Shown: piece by piece, positions 7,937 through 16,498 of the stretch
How the letters are laid out: each line of letters begins with the position of its first letter
Position numbering within the stretch: the first letter of the stretch is position 1
Virus record (IMG/VR): IMGVR_UViG_3300020581_000005
Coordinates: 1 to 44,222 of that record
Strand: one strand, 5' to 3'
DNA: 44,222 bases
Origin: a virus
Program-made: the position numbers and the translations under genes
The notes under the pieces: model-generated
Told to the model about the DNA's origin: nothing
Seen by the model: the letters and a program-made list of their open reading frames with translations, nothing else
Database searches by the model: none

Positions 7937-9379
7937 ATGCCTGACCTGAGTGACGGCGTCAACTGGTCCGAGGTCGACGCCAATAACAATAATCCCGCCC
8001 CCAACGGCTGGCCCGAGGGCATGATGCCGAGTGGCGTCAATGACGCTGCGCGGGCCGATCGGGGCGCGCTCAAACGCTTTTGGGACCGGATCAACCCGGT
8101 TCAGACAATCATACCGTCTGGTGGTCTCTATACCTTTACGACCGACAACCCCGCCTACCCGACCGCCTATGTCAATGGCGAGATCTATTGCTTTAGACCC
8201 AGTTCCGCATCGGTGGGGGGCGATTTCTTTCAAGTCAACGCGCTCGGCCCGAAGCCCATTTTCAAGCGTGTCGCGGCGGGGCTTGGCGGCTCGGCCGCGA
8301 TCCTTGCTCAGGACATCCTTGGAAACGGCGGCACGCTGCTCGTCTATGATGTCACGCTAAACGCCGGCGCCGGCGCGTTTATGCTGATCAACCCGTTTGT
8401 CCCGATCCACGGTAACGGCACGGGCGGCGTCATCGTCACCGGCGGTCTCACCGCTGGCTCGGTCAACGTGACCAGCGGCGATCTGCGGCTCACCCGCACC
8501 GACCAAGCCTATGGCTACATCACCAGACCAGTCACCCCGGCAGGTTATAATAACCTGGCGTTCGCTGGCGACGGGAACGCGCAGCTCAACGATGTGATCG
8601 TCAACACTAGCCAGATGGAGGTGACCGGGAAGCTGAGCGCCATTGGTTATAGCTCACGCTCCGGCGTCTCCGGCCCCTATCAACCCAACCTCTTTAATAT
8701 CCAGTGGACCAGTGGCGCGGCGCATTTGTGGGTCGATACTACGGACCTGGGTCCAATCATCATCGGGTCCGGCGGCACGATCACCGGCAACATAACCGTT
8801 AGTGGACATCTGAGCGTCAGCTCCGGGGTCGACGTTACCGGCGGGATCGTCGCCAGCGGTAACATCACCACTCCTGCGCTCGTGCAAGGCCAGACTCTGC
8901 ACTCGGTCGGCGACAGCTCTGTCGGCGGCGGTCTGACAGTCACCGGGAGCATTACCAGCGGGAGCATCGCCAGCGGCGCTATCCAGGGAAGCTCGTTATT
9001 TACAACAGGTGACGTGCAATGCGGCGGCGCAATGTCATGCGTCAACGGGTTCGTCGTCACGGCTGGCGCGGCTGAATTTAGCGGCGCGGCTGAATTTAGC
9101 GGCACGGCCGAATTTGGCGGCATTCTAAACGTCTATGGCCCCGGAACCAGCAATGTGTGCTTTACGACCAATTTGAGCGTGCCGCATTTCTACGCCCTGC
9201 CGGGGCAGGCCGACGCACTGATCGTCGAAGGCGGGATCACCGATCTGCGGGGCAATGTCGCAATCACCGGCAACTTGACGGTTAGCGGCACACTCAATGG
9301 TCACCCGGCAATGGATATGTTTACCCAGCTCGACGCATTGGCCGCGCGGGTGCAAGCATTGGAGGATCAGCTGCGATGA
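7937..9379 (+). CDS. Tail fibre / head fibre-like protein with beta-repeat stalk
   Basis: 480 residues. The N-terminal NGWPEGMMPSGVNDAARAD and GALKRFWDRINP is the attachment signature seen at the start of many phage fibres. Residues 60-460 are Gly/Thr/Ser/Val-rich repeats (GNITVSGHLSV, SGNITTPALV, GSITSGSI, AEFSG units), typical of a trimeric beta-helix stalk. The last 20 residues are a short coiled coil (LDALAARVQALEDQL), likely a trimerisation clamp. The position directly after the capsid gene is unusual for a tail fibre. No enzyme domain seen. Confidence 0.75.
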   Translation: MPDLSDGVNWSEVDANNNNPAPNGWPEGMMPSGVNDAARADRGALKRFWDRINPVQTIIPSGGLYTFTTDNPAYPTAYVNGEIYCFRPSSASVGGDFFQVNALGPKPIFKRVAAGLGGSAAILAQDILGNGGTLLVYDVTLNAGAGAFMLINPFVPIHGNGTGGVIVTGGLTAGSVNVTSGDLRLTRTDQAYGYITRPVTPAGYNNLAFAGDGNAQLNDVIVNTSQMEVTGKLSAIGYSSRSGVSGPYQPNLFNIQWTSGAAHLWVDTTDLGPIIIGSGGTITGNITVSGHLSVSSGVDVTGGIVASGNITTPALVQGQTLHSVGDSSVGGGLTVTGSITSGSIASGAIQGSSLFTTGDVQCGGAMSCVNGFVVTAGAAEFSGAAEFSGTAEFGGILNVYGPGTSNVCFTTNLSVPHFYALPGQADALIVEGGITDLRGNVAITGNLTVSGTLNGHPAMDMFTQLDALAARVQALEDQLR

Positions 9380-9582
9380 TCGATGCCAACAAGACGGTGA
9401 CCCTCAGCTTGTCGGCGGGTGCCATCGATATGGTAATGCGCGCGCTTTACGAGTTGCCGTACAAGCACGCCGCGCCCATCGTGGACGATCTGCGCCGACA
9501 GATCCTCGAAGCCGAGCCGCAGGCGTTTGATATGGCCGCCGCAGCCCCGCGGGTGAACGGGATCGATGCCGTCCGAGAGTGA
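9376..9582 (+). CDS. Hypothetical small protein
   Basis: 68 residues, overlapping the fibre stop by ATGA. It has a beta start (KTVTLSLSAGAIDMVMRALYEL) then a helix (DDLRRQILEAEPQAF); it resembles small phage proteins with a fold of two strands and helices, but no family is assigned. It overlaps the next gene by 17 bases, so it is part of the head-tail operon. Confidence 0.7.
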   Translation: MIDANKTVTLSLSAGAIDMVMRALYELPYKHAAPIVDDLRRQILEAEPQAFDMAAAAPRVNGIDAVRE

Positions 9583-9904
9583 CTGGCGGTTCCTGTCGCG
9601 CGACCCTCTCACGGGTGCCGTCGAGCACTACAAATATGACGAGGCGGAAGACCGCTGCATCATTCGCCGCACGGTCGACCACGAGCCGGTGATCGAGGCC
9701 AACAAGCGCTCGCAGGACGAAGACGGCTGGAACCGAGACAAGTCGATGCGGCTCGCCGCGCGCATCCCGCCCGATATACAGCTCGAATGGCTCAAACGGT
9801 ATGGCGTTCGAGCGTGGGACAAAAACCACAAGCAGGCGGTGATCAGGCTGCTGAATGACAACGAGTGGCGATACCTGCGCTACGGCCGGCATTTCATTAT
9901 CTGA
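9566..9904 (+). CDS. Hypothetical conserved-looking head-tail operon protein
   Basis: 112 residues, compact and charged, Trp/Arg/Asp-rich (SDWRFLSRDPLTGAVEHYKYD; QDEDGWNRDKSMRLAARIP; WLKRYGVRAWDKNHKQAV; NDNEWRYLRYGRHFII). Proteins of this type lie between capsid and tail adaptor genes in many podophages and are usually left unnamed. A structural or assembly role is inferred from position only. Confidence 0.8.
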   Translation: MPSESDWRFLSRDPLTGAVEHYKYDEAEDRCIIRRTVDHEPVIEANKRSQDEDGWNRDKSMRLAARIPPDIQLEWLKRYGVRAWDKNHKQAVIRLLNDNEWRYLRYGRHFII

Positions 9905-9910
9905 GGCGCC

Positions 9911-10804
9911 ATGCCTTTTGACTCATACGCGAACCTCCAGGCCACGGTGCTCGATTGGCTCGCCCGGCCTGGCGACCCGCTCGTCGCCCCGGCCGTCCCC
10001 GACATGATTGCGATGTTTGAGGAGGAAGCCAGGGACAGATTGCAGACCCGGTTTACCGAGCAGACCGCGCAGCTGTCGCCGATCGCCGGTCGCGATACCA
10101 TCCCGCTGCCGCTCGATTATGGTGAGCTGCGCTCGATCTGGGTCAATACATCCATCGGCAAGCGGCACTTCCAATTCCAGACGCCGCGCAACCTCGACAT
10201 GAACCTCTGGTGTCTCGATAACTATCCGGTCGCCTATACTATCGAGGGGCTCAATCTGCGCATCGTCGGCACACCGGTTCCAGCCACGGACGCCGCGGAT
10301 GGTGAAACGGGGCCACTGGTGACGCTCATTCCGGCTGCGTCGGCGACGCTCTACCAGGACATTCGCATTGTTCCCACCAGCTTTGTCGGTCTGAGCCCGC
10401 AAACCGCCAACGCTGCCGATGCGCTCTCCTCGGTGTGGGTCGAGCCCGGCACCGGCACCGCGGTGATTCATCATGGCAGTAACCCGAACACCGACCAGAC
10501 ATTCGCCATCTCGGTGGTTAACAGTGTGGATGCCACACAGCTGCCGGGGGTCATAAACATCGATTACCTGTCGGGCATTCCCCCACTCGGTGTGGCGACG
10601 CCGACCAATTGGCTACTGACGGAATACCCTTCGACCTACCTCTGGGGTACGCTCAGCTTTGCCGCTCCCTACATCGGCGACGACCCGCGATTGCAGCTGT
10701 GGCTCAGCGCCCGCGAGGCGGCCATCGAACGCATCCGGCTGGCCGATCGCCGGGCCAAATTTCCGCACGGGCTGATGATCCAGACCGACGTGCGGAACCC
10801 GTGA
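9911..10804 (+). CDS. Head-tail adaptor (tail accessory) with inserted beta module
   Basis: 297 residues. The N-terminal helix region (FDSYANLQATVLDWLARPGD, then MFEEEARDRLQTRF) and the C-terminal helix (RLQLWLSAREAAIERIRLADRRAKF) match the SU10-adaptor/gp10-like family that docks below the portal ring. Residues about 138-197 hold an inserted module (DIRIVPTSFVGLSPQTANA ... IHHGSNPNTDQTFAISV) that is nearly the same as the C-terminal half of the protein at 13608-13952. Such an insertion is not normal for the adaptor family; it may project from the connector as a decoration. Confidence 0.8.
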   Translation: MPFDSYANLQATVLDWLARPGDPLVAPAVPDMIAMFEEEARDRLQTRFTEQTAQLSPIAGRDTIPLPLDYGELRSIWVNTSIGKRHFQFQTPRNLDMNLWCLDNYPVAYTIEGLNLRIVGTPVPATDAADGETGPLVTLIPAASATLYQDIRIVPTSFVGLSPQTANAADALSSVWVEPGTGTAVIHHGSNPNTDQTFAISVVNSVDATQLPGVINIDYLSGIPPLGVATPTNWLLTEYPSTYLWGTLSFAAPYIGDDPRLQLWLSAREAAIERIRLADRRAKFPHGLMIQTDVRNP

Positions 10805-11820
10805 CGCTTTTAACCCGGCGCTCGTTGTTGCGGGTTGGCGCGCTCTCGCCGCTGATCATTCCGGGACGGAGCCTTGCGCGAGTTGGCGGGGCGCCCGCGG
10901 TGGTGGCGCAGGTCTGCGGCGGCAGCCCATTGACGGTGCCGAGCAATGGCGTGATCAACACCCCGGGCTGCTACGCGTTGACCGCCGACATGATAACTGG
11001 GGCACCGGGGCTGAACATCCAGGTCAGCAATGTGACGGTGGTGGGCAATGGTCACACCGTTAATGGGGGCATTACTCTTGGTGTGTTTGCTGGTACTGCA
11101 ACCGGGATCTCAATTCAGGACATTGTTACAAATACCGCTCCGATACAGATTTATGGCAATACTTCAGCGACTCAGACGCCGCCAGCGGTCCATCTCAAGG
11201 GGATTACATTAAATAACAACTCACAGTCGTATGGGATAATTATACAAAATAACAATGTCCTCGTCGAGAACTGCACGCTCAACACAGGTTACACGGTGGC
11301 AGGCAGTTCGGGTATTGATGATTGCATTGCTGCAGGAGGCCAATCCGTTATTTCGCGTTATTGCACCTTCGACACCGTGATGTTTGGTTCGAATTTCGAC
11401 GTCGGGCTAGAGGGATTGGGCACCTGGGATCATTTCACGGTCAAAAACTGTACGAGCATCCAAGGATTGATCGCCAGCTTCGGCGGGTATTACAGCTCGA
11501 TCGCCACTGGTAGCCAGACGACGTCGTTCGCGATGACCAATTGCGCCTTTCAGAGCAACACGGTGGAGGCGGCCAGTGCCTGGTATTTTCCCGATGCTAG
11601 CAACAATCTAGTGCTCCGGAACAGCGATGCTGCAGCGAATGCGCAATGGGGTGGCGCGAGCGGTAACGTTTTTGGCGGGTCAGGAGCGCTAGCTAACAAC
11701 TACGTCACCTTGACCCGCGAGGAGTGCGAGAGACGCGCAGCTCTGTTCGCTCAGTTCCGCCGCCACCCGCCGCCGGGACCGCCCCGCCAAGCATGGGATC
11801 GGAAAATCACCTGTCGATGA
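10801..11820 (+). CDS. Tat-signal right-handed beta-helix protein (pectate-lyase-like fold)
   Basis: 339 residues from a GTG start overlapping the adaptor stop by 4 bases. The N-terminus TLLTRRSLLRVGALSPLII is a twin-arginine (Tat) signal: RR pair, hydrophobic stretch, then ARVGGAPAVVAQ as a cleavage zone. The body (45-310) is made of regular Asn/Gly/Ile/Val turns (LNIQVSNVTVVGNGHTVNGG; IIIQNNNVLVENCTL), typical of parallel beta-helix proteins such as pectate lyases and phage depolymerases. The last 30 residues are basic. GC dips around 11080-11320. It would be folded in the cytoplasm and exported, so it is probably not a plain tailspike. Substrate unknown. Confidence 0.75.
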   Translation: MTLLTRRSLLRVGALSPLIIPGRSLARVGGAPAVVAQVCGGSPLTVPSNGVINTPGCYALTADMITGAPGLNIQVSNVTVVGNGHTVNGGITLGVFAGTATGISIQDIVTNTAPIQIYGNTSATQTPPAVHLKGITLNNNSQSYGIIIQNNNVLVENCTLNTGYTVAGSSGIDDCIAAGGQSVISRYCTFDTVMFGSNFDVGLEGLGTWDHFTVKNCTSIQGLIASFGGYYSSIATGSQTTSFAMTNCAFQSNTVEAASAWYFPDASNNLVLRNSDAAANAQWGGASGNVFGGSGALANNYVTLTREECERRAALFAQFRRHPPPGPPRQAWDRKITCR

Positions 11821-11839
11821 TTAATCCGGAGGATCCCTG

Positions 11840-12049
11840 ATGGCGTATCTCGATGCCGCCACCAGGCGATTTATTGAGCGGTATGGCTTTACCACTTCGC
11901 TGCGGGATCGCGATCACTTCAATCTTTACATCAAGGGTTCGGAGGATCATCGGCTGGTGATTGCTTTTGGAGAGGGTTACAGGCTGCGGATCTGGCAGGG
12001 GATGCGCGAACTTCAGCGGGCATGGCTCTCTTCTAGGGAGAACTATTGA
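11840..12049 (+). CDS. Hypothetical small protein
   Basis: 69 residues, preceded by a strong GGAGG. It reads as a compact alpha/beta protein (LDAATRRFIERYGFTTSLRD; DHFNLYIKGSEDHRLVIAF; YRLRIWQGMRELQRAW). It lies between the beta-helix gene and the tail gene and overlaps the latter's possible TTG start. No family recognised. Confidence 0.8.
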   Translation: MAYLDAATRRFIERYGFTTSLRDRDHFNLYIKGSEDHRLVIAFGEGYRLRIWQGMRELQRAWLSSRENY

Positions 12050-12051
12050 GT

Positions 12052-13608
12052 ATGGCCGTCGTTCCGTTTGGCGAATATCTGCCGGACGCGCCGGCCTTTG
12101 GTAACCCCGGCAACCGCAACGCGACCAACGTAGTGCCGCGTACGCAGGGCGCCTATGGTCCGATGCCGAGCCCGGTGCCCAATTCAGCACCGCTGCCCGC
12201 CCGGGTCTGCGGGTCGTATGGCTATCGCGACGCGGCGGAACATGTCTTTAACTTCGCGGCGACGCAGCAACGCATCTATCTGCAGGTGACCGGCACGCCC
12301 ACCTTTAGCGACGTGAGCGGGCCGGGCGCGCCCTATCTTACAGACACACCGCCTGACGGCTACTGGCAATTCACCAGCTTCGGCAACCGGGTCGTCGCGA
12401 CCAACTACAATAACCCGCCCCAGACCTATCTCGCGGGTGTCGACAGCGCGTTTAAGAGGCTCTCGATTGATGCCCCGCGCGCCAAGTTCTGCTGCGTGAT
12501 CCGTGATTTTCTTATGCTGGGCAACACGTTCGACTCCAGGGACGGCGCGGTGCCGTACCGTTTGGCGTGGCCGGCGATTGGCGACCCGACTAATTGGCCG
12601 GTCCCTGGCAGCAACGTGGCGATCGAGCTGCAGTCGGACTATCAGGATCTCGTCCAAACCGACATGGGTGCGATAACCCAGATTGTAGGTGGGCATCTCT
12701 CCGCAGCTGACGGTTGTGCTATTTGCGAGAGGGGAATTTACCGGATTCAGTATAGTGGATCGCCGTCAATCTTCAGCTTTGCCGTGGCCGAGGGCGCAGC
12801 GGGAACCGACTCGCCGCTATCGGTGGTGATGCGGCGGCTGTCCAATAGCAACGGGTTCGTCAACGCGGTGATTTATTACCTCGGCAATGACGGATTTTAC
12901 GCTTTTGACGGTAGTTCATCGAGCGCGATCGGAGCGCAAAAGATCGACCGCAGCTTTTTTGCCGATCTCGATGTGCAGTATCTGCGCAACGTGCAAGGGA
13001 CGTGGGATCCCACTAGAAAGCTGATCCTGTGGTTCTACCACGGTGCCGGCAATAACGGTCTTTTCAACCGCGCCGTCGTCTACAATTGGGAGTTGTCGCG
13101 CTGGTCACTGATTGATCTCACCCCGATCCCGGTTGAGTGGATCGAAGCCAACACCTACTCGGTCGGCGGCTACAACCTCGATCAGCTTGATGTGTTTGGT
13201 AACTTAGAACAACTCAAATTCTCATTTGACAGCTTGGCCTTTACCGGGGGTAACCCGCTATTGGGGTGGTTTGACGCCGCCCATCAGCAGAACTACACGA
13301 CCGGGCCGAGCATGCCGGTGACGATCCTGACAACCGAGGCGCAGCTTTTCCCCGACCGCCGGGCGCGCATCACCGGGGTGCGGCCGCTGCACGATGCGAT
13401 CGTGCCCGCCAATGTCGAGGTCGGCACCCGCGAGACGATGCACCACGGGCCGGTTTACCAGGGCGTGGTGCCCGAGAACATCCTTGGCAATTGCCCGCAG
13501 CGCTGTACCGGGCGCTATGTGCGCTTTCGGATGACATTGCCGGCCGGGGCGAATTTCAATTTTCTGCAGGGTCTCGATGTCGCTGCACGGCCGGAGGGCA
13601 TTCGCTGA
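12052..13608 (+). CDS. Tail / connector protein, stabilisation or needle-like (gp10-like)
   Basis: 518 residues from ATG at 12052; a TTG at 12046 in frame is better spaced from the AGGGAG site and would add two residues. The repeated beta blades (FTSFGNRVVATNYNNPPQTYL; FCCVIRDFLMLGNTFD; GCAICERGIYRIQYSG; GNDGFYAFDG) resemble the beta-propeller-like tail hub proteins that close podovirus connectors (P22 gp10-like). The gene follows the adaptor block and ends by ATGA overlap with the next gene. Exact family not certain. Confidence 0.75.
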   Translation: MAVVPFGEYLPDAPAFGNPGNRNATNVVPRTQGAYGPMPSPVPNSAPLPARVCGSYGYRDAAEHVFNFAATQQRIYLQVTGTPTFSDVSGPGAPYLTDTPPDGYWQFTSFGNRVVATNYNNPPQTYLAGVDSAFKRLSIDAPRAKFCCVIRDFLMLGNTFDSRDGAVPYRLAWPAIGDPTNWPVPGSNVAIELQSDYQDLVQTDMGAITQIVGGHLSAADGCAICERGIYRIQYSGSPSIFSFAVAEGAAGTDSPLSVVMRRLSNSNGFVNAVIYYLGNDGFYAFDGSSSSAIGAQKIDRSFFADLDVQYLRNVQGTWDPTRKLILWFYHGAGNNGLFNRAVVYNWELSRWSLIDLTPIPVEWIEANTYSVGGYNLDQLDVFGNLEQLKFSFDSLAFTGGNPLLGWFDAAHQQNYTTGPSMPVTILTTEAQLFPDRRARITGVRPLHDAIVPANVEVGTRETMHHGPVYQGVVPENILGNCPQRCTGRYVRFRMTLPAGANFNFLQGLDVAARPEGIR

Positions 13609-13952
13609 TGGCTCAGGCGATCCTCGCCCGGCCGCCTGTTGTTCCCTTGGTTCCGGCCGATGTCGGCAATGAGCGCGCGACTAGTGTGCGCCATGCTGCA
13701 GCGATAAATCAGGCGCTGCGCGGGGGCATTGGTGCGACGATTGGCGTAACCTTGGCCGCCAACGCGACCCAGTCGACATTTCAAGACAGCCGCATCGGCC
13801 CTTACACCTTTGTCGGCCTGATGCCCATGACCGCCAACGCTTCGGATGCGCTGCGTTCGATCTGGATCACGACGACGCAAGGCGCGGCCACCATTCACCA
13901 TGCCAACAGCACCAATACCGATCAGACCTTTATCGCCTGCCTCCTGGGCTGA
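13608..13952 (+). CDS. Small virion-type protein sharing a module with the tail adaptor
   Basis: 114 residues; the start at 13608 overlaps the previous stop (ATGA). Residues 52-113 (DSRIGPYTFVGLMPMTANAS ... IHHANSTNTDQTFIACLLG) repeat the module inserted in the adaptor at 9911-10804. The N-terminal half (VPLVPADVGNERATSVRHAA) may be the attachment part. The module looks like a small beta-sandwich. A head or tail decoration role is an inference from its sharing with a connector protein. Confidence 0.75.
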   Translation: MAQAILARPPVVPLVPADVGNERATSVRHAAAINQALRGGIGATIGVTLAANATQSTFQDSRIGPYTFVGLMPMTANASDALRSIWITTTQGAATIHHANSTNTDQTFIACLLG

Positions 13953-14358
13953 CGACATCCGCGTCGAGCTGCCGACGATCGACGAGATCGCCCGCTGCTG
14001 GTCCGTCATCGAGCCGATCCTGAAGCGCGCGACCGATCGGGCAAAAGCCTACGAGCCGATTGACATCCTGTCGTTGGTGATGATGGGGCGCATGTCGCTG
14101 CTCCTGGTGCGCGAAGGCGGCCGGATCGTCGCGGTCGCGGTGACCGAGGTGCACGAGCTGCCCCGCTGCCGCGTGCTCGATGTCATGTTTTGCGCAGGCA
14201 ACGGTGTCAAACGCTGGATCGAGCAGCTGCTTGAGGTCATCGACGCCCAGGCCGAGACTGCCGGATGCTCGGATGTCATGGTGTACGGGCGCAAGGGCTG
14301 GTTGAAATTCGGTTTTAGGCTCGACGGCTTTATTTTGAGCCGCCAAGCCGGAGGGTGA
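13900..14358 (+). CDS. GNAT-like / internal virion protein A-like protein
   Basis: 152 residues from ATG 13900, which overlaps the upstream gene by 53 bases; homology-like sequence begins only at DDIRVELPTIDEIARCW, so a later non-ATG start near 13950-13970 is possible. The core ILSLVMMGRMSLLLVREGG, IVAVAVTEVHELPRCRVL, then MVYGRKGWLKFGF has the strand-helix order of GNAT acetyltransferases, and similar proteins in T7-like phages are annotated internal virion protein A. Whether it binds acetyl-CoA is not evident. Confidence 0.7.
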   Translation: MPTAPIPIRPLSPASWADDIRVELPTIDEIARCWSVIEPILKRATDRAKAYEPIDILSLVMMGRMSLLLVREGGRIVAVAVTEVHELPRCRVLDVMFCAGNGVKRWIEQLLEVIDAQAETAGCSDVMVYGRKGWLKFGFRLDGFILSRQAGG

Positions 14359-14361
14359 GGG

Positions 14362-16095
14362 ATGTCATTTGGAAGCAAGGGCTCAAGTCCAAGCGGCAAC
14401 ACTACCACCACCCAGACCTCCACAAACCCGACCGCCAATGCGCAGCTGCCATATTTGCAGCAGCTCTGGGGTGGGGCGGCTGGGCTGGCGAACCAGGCGA
14501 ACCAGGCGGGCACGCCATCATCGAACAACCTCTACAACCTCCAGAATTACGCGGCGAACCAGGGTTGGAACAACCAGGGGGCCGCGGGCCAGGTTATGCC
14601 CGCTGCGCTGCAGCAATACCTCAACCAGATCAGCCAGGGATCGCCAGCGGCCGCCCAGGCCGGCCAGCTTACGACCAATGCCGGGCAGGCCGTCAATCAG
14701 GGGCTCGGGTTTAGCCAGGGTCTGGCGGGGGCGGCGAACAACGCGCTGGGTCAGGTGTCCGACTGGCAAAACCGGTTTCTAAATGCCGGGCAGCAGGCAA
14801 ACCAGACGCTGCAAGGCCTAGGTAGTGCAGCAACAGGCGCGCTCACCGGGCTCGCACCGGGCGCGCTCGGCGGCGCGCAGAACCTGTCTGGTCAGGCGCT
14901 CACTGCGGGCAACCCCGCGCAAGCCGGGCTCTACGCTAACGCCGCCCAGGCGCTCGGCGGGAACCCGGCGTTAAGTTCCGGACTGCAAGGTCTGGCGAGC
15001 GGGAAGTACATCGACCCATCGACCAACCCGGCCTATGCCGGCATGATCCAGTCAGCGACCCAGCCGCTCGTCAATCAGTACCAGACGGCGGTGGCGCCGC
15101 AGATCGCCTCCCAATTCGAAGGTGCTGGCCGCTATGGCTCGGGGGCGCAGACCAATGCTCAAGGTCAAGCGCAATACGGGCTCGGGCAAGCGCTCGGCAA
15201 CGTCGTCTCGGGCATTACTAACAACGCCTACAACAGCGGGCTCCAGGCGACGATCGGCGCGGGGCAGGCCGAGGGAAACATCTACAACGCGGGCATTGGG
15301 AATATCACCAATGCGCTCGGCACCTCGGGGCAGCTGGCCCAGGCCGGGGTCAACAATGCCGGCAACCTGCTCAACCAGGGCTACACCACCGCCGGGAATT
15401 TGCTCAATCAGGGTTACACGACAGGCGGCAATCTGGCCAATCAAGGGTACGGCCAGCTCAATAATTTTATGGGCAATGCCTCCAGCCAGGGGCTCGGATA
15501 TCTGAACGCGGGGCTCAGCGGTCTGGGGGCCGGGGCCAACGCGGCGCAGGCCGGTTACGGCACCGCCAATACGGCGCTGACCGGCGCCGGCAACCTGCTC
15601 AACCAGGGCAGCCAGGCGCAAACCAATGCGCTGGGGCAGGCGGCGAGCTTTGCCGGCTATCCTCAGGGTGAGTACGCCGCCGCGTACAACGCGCCATGGG
15701 CGCCGTACACCAACCTGGCGGGCATCCTCGGAGGCGCTGTCGGCGGCACCGGGACGCAAACCACCGCACAGCCTTACTACAACAACACCGGAGCCAACAT
15801 CCTCAGCGGTCTCGGGGGCGGGGTTGGCATCGCCAACGCGATCGGCGGCAGTGGCGCAGGCGCCATGTTCCCCGGCGCCCTGGCGGCGCTTTTCGCCTCC
15901 GACCGGCGGATCAAGCGCGACATCAAGCGGGTCGGGATGCTGCGCAACGGTCTGCCGCTCTACACCTTCCGCTATGTCGGCAGCAAGCGCATGCAGATCG
16001 GCCTGATGGCTGACGAGGTCGAGAGTGTCCACCCCGAGGCGGTTGTCCCGGTCCGCGGCATCAAGATGGTCGATTACGCCAGGGCCGTGCAGTAA
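14362..16095 (+). CDS. Tail fibre/spike with C-terminal peptidase S74 chaperone domain
   Basis: 577 residues. Residues 1-500 are Gly/Asn/Gln/Ala-rich repeats (for example LLNQGYTTAGN repeated at 15363-15455), probably an elongated fibre. Residues about 512-577 match the intramolecular chaperone autoprocessing domain (peptidase S74): SDRRIKRDIKRVG, then YTFRYVGSK, QIGLMADEVESVHPEAV and VDYARAV. The Ser and Lys of SDRRIK are the expected autocleavage pair. This domain helps trimer folding and then cuts itself off. The host-binding part is not recognised. Confidence 0.85.
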   Translation: MSFGSKGSSPSGNTTTTQTSTNPTANAQLPYLQQLWGGAAGLANQANQAGTPSSNNLYNLQNYAANQGWNNQGAAGQVMPAALQQYLNQISQGSPAAAQAGQLTTNAGQAVNQGLGFSQGLAGAANNALGQVSDWQNRFLNAGQQANQTLQGLGSAATGALTGLAPGALGGAQNLSGQALTAGNPAQAGLYANAAQALGGNPALSSGLQGLASGKYIDPSTNPAYAGMIQSATQPLVNQYQTAVAPQIASQFEGAGRYGSGAQTNAQGQAQYGLGQALGNVVSGITNNAYNSGLQATIGAGQAEGNIYNAGIGNITNALGTSGQLAQAGVNNAGNLLNQGYTTAGNLLNQGYTTGGNLANQGYGQLNNFMGNASSQGLGYLNAGLSGLGAGANAAQAGYGTANTALTGAGNLLNQGSQAQTNALGQAASFAGYPQGEYAAAYNAPWAPYTNLAGILGGAVGGTGTQTTAQPYYNNTGANILSGLGGGVGIANAIGGSGAGAMFPGALAALFASDRRIKRDIKRVGMLRNGLPLYTFRYVGSKRMQIGLMADEVESVHPEAVVPVRGIKMVDYARAVQ

Positions 16096-16107
16096 AGGAG
16101 CGATCTC

Positions 16108-16497
16108 ATGCCCGACTTCTTCAATTTTGCGGCACCGGGGACAACTGGCGGCCCACAGCAAACCATGGCCAATCCAGGATTGCCTCTGAACTTTACTAAT
16201 CCACCACCATTTCTGACCCCCGGCACCGATCAGCCGGTCCCCGGTATATGGGACAAACTGGTGAACGCCATCGGCCAGGTTGCCCCACCCAAGATGCCCG
16301 GCACCACCATTGGAGCGCCAGCCGGCGCCCCTGGGATGGCCCCGGCGCAGCTTCCGCCGATGCTGCCGCAGACACAGATGCAGAGACCGCCCGGCATCCC
16401 GAACCTCTCGGCTCTGCTCAACCCAACCGCGGGAGCCGGCAGTAACAGTCTGATGGCGCAGTACATGGCGCTGCAGCAGCTGATGCGGGGCGCCTGA
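16108..16497 (+). CDS. Proline/glycine-rich structural-type protein
   Basis: 129 residues, Pro 20 percent or more, with a short ordered motif (PVPGIWDKLVNAIGQV) and a Met/Gln-rich C-terminus (NSLMAQYMALQQLM). It lies one base before the next gene, so it is in the late operon. Low-complexity proteins like this accompany internal virion proteins in podophages; function unknown. Confidence 0.7.
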   Translation: MPDFFNFAAPGTTGGPQQTMANPGLPLNFTNPPPFLTPGTDQPVPGIWDKLVNAIGQVAPPKMPGTTIGAPAGAPGMAPAQLPPMLPQTQMQRPPGIPNLSALLNPTAGAGSNSLMAQYMALQQLMRGA

Positions 16498-16498
16498 C

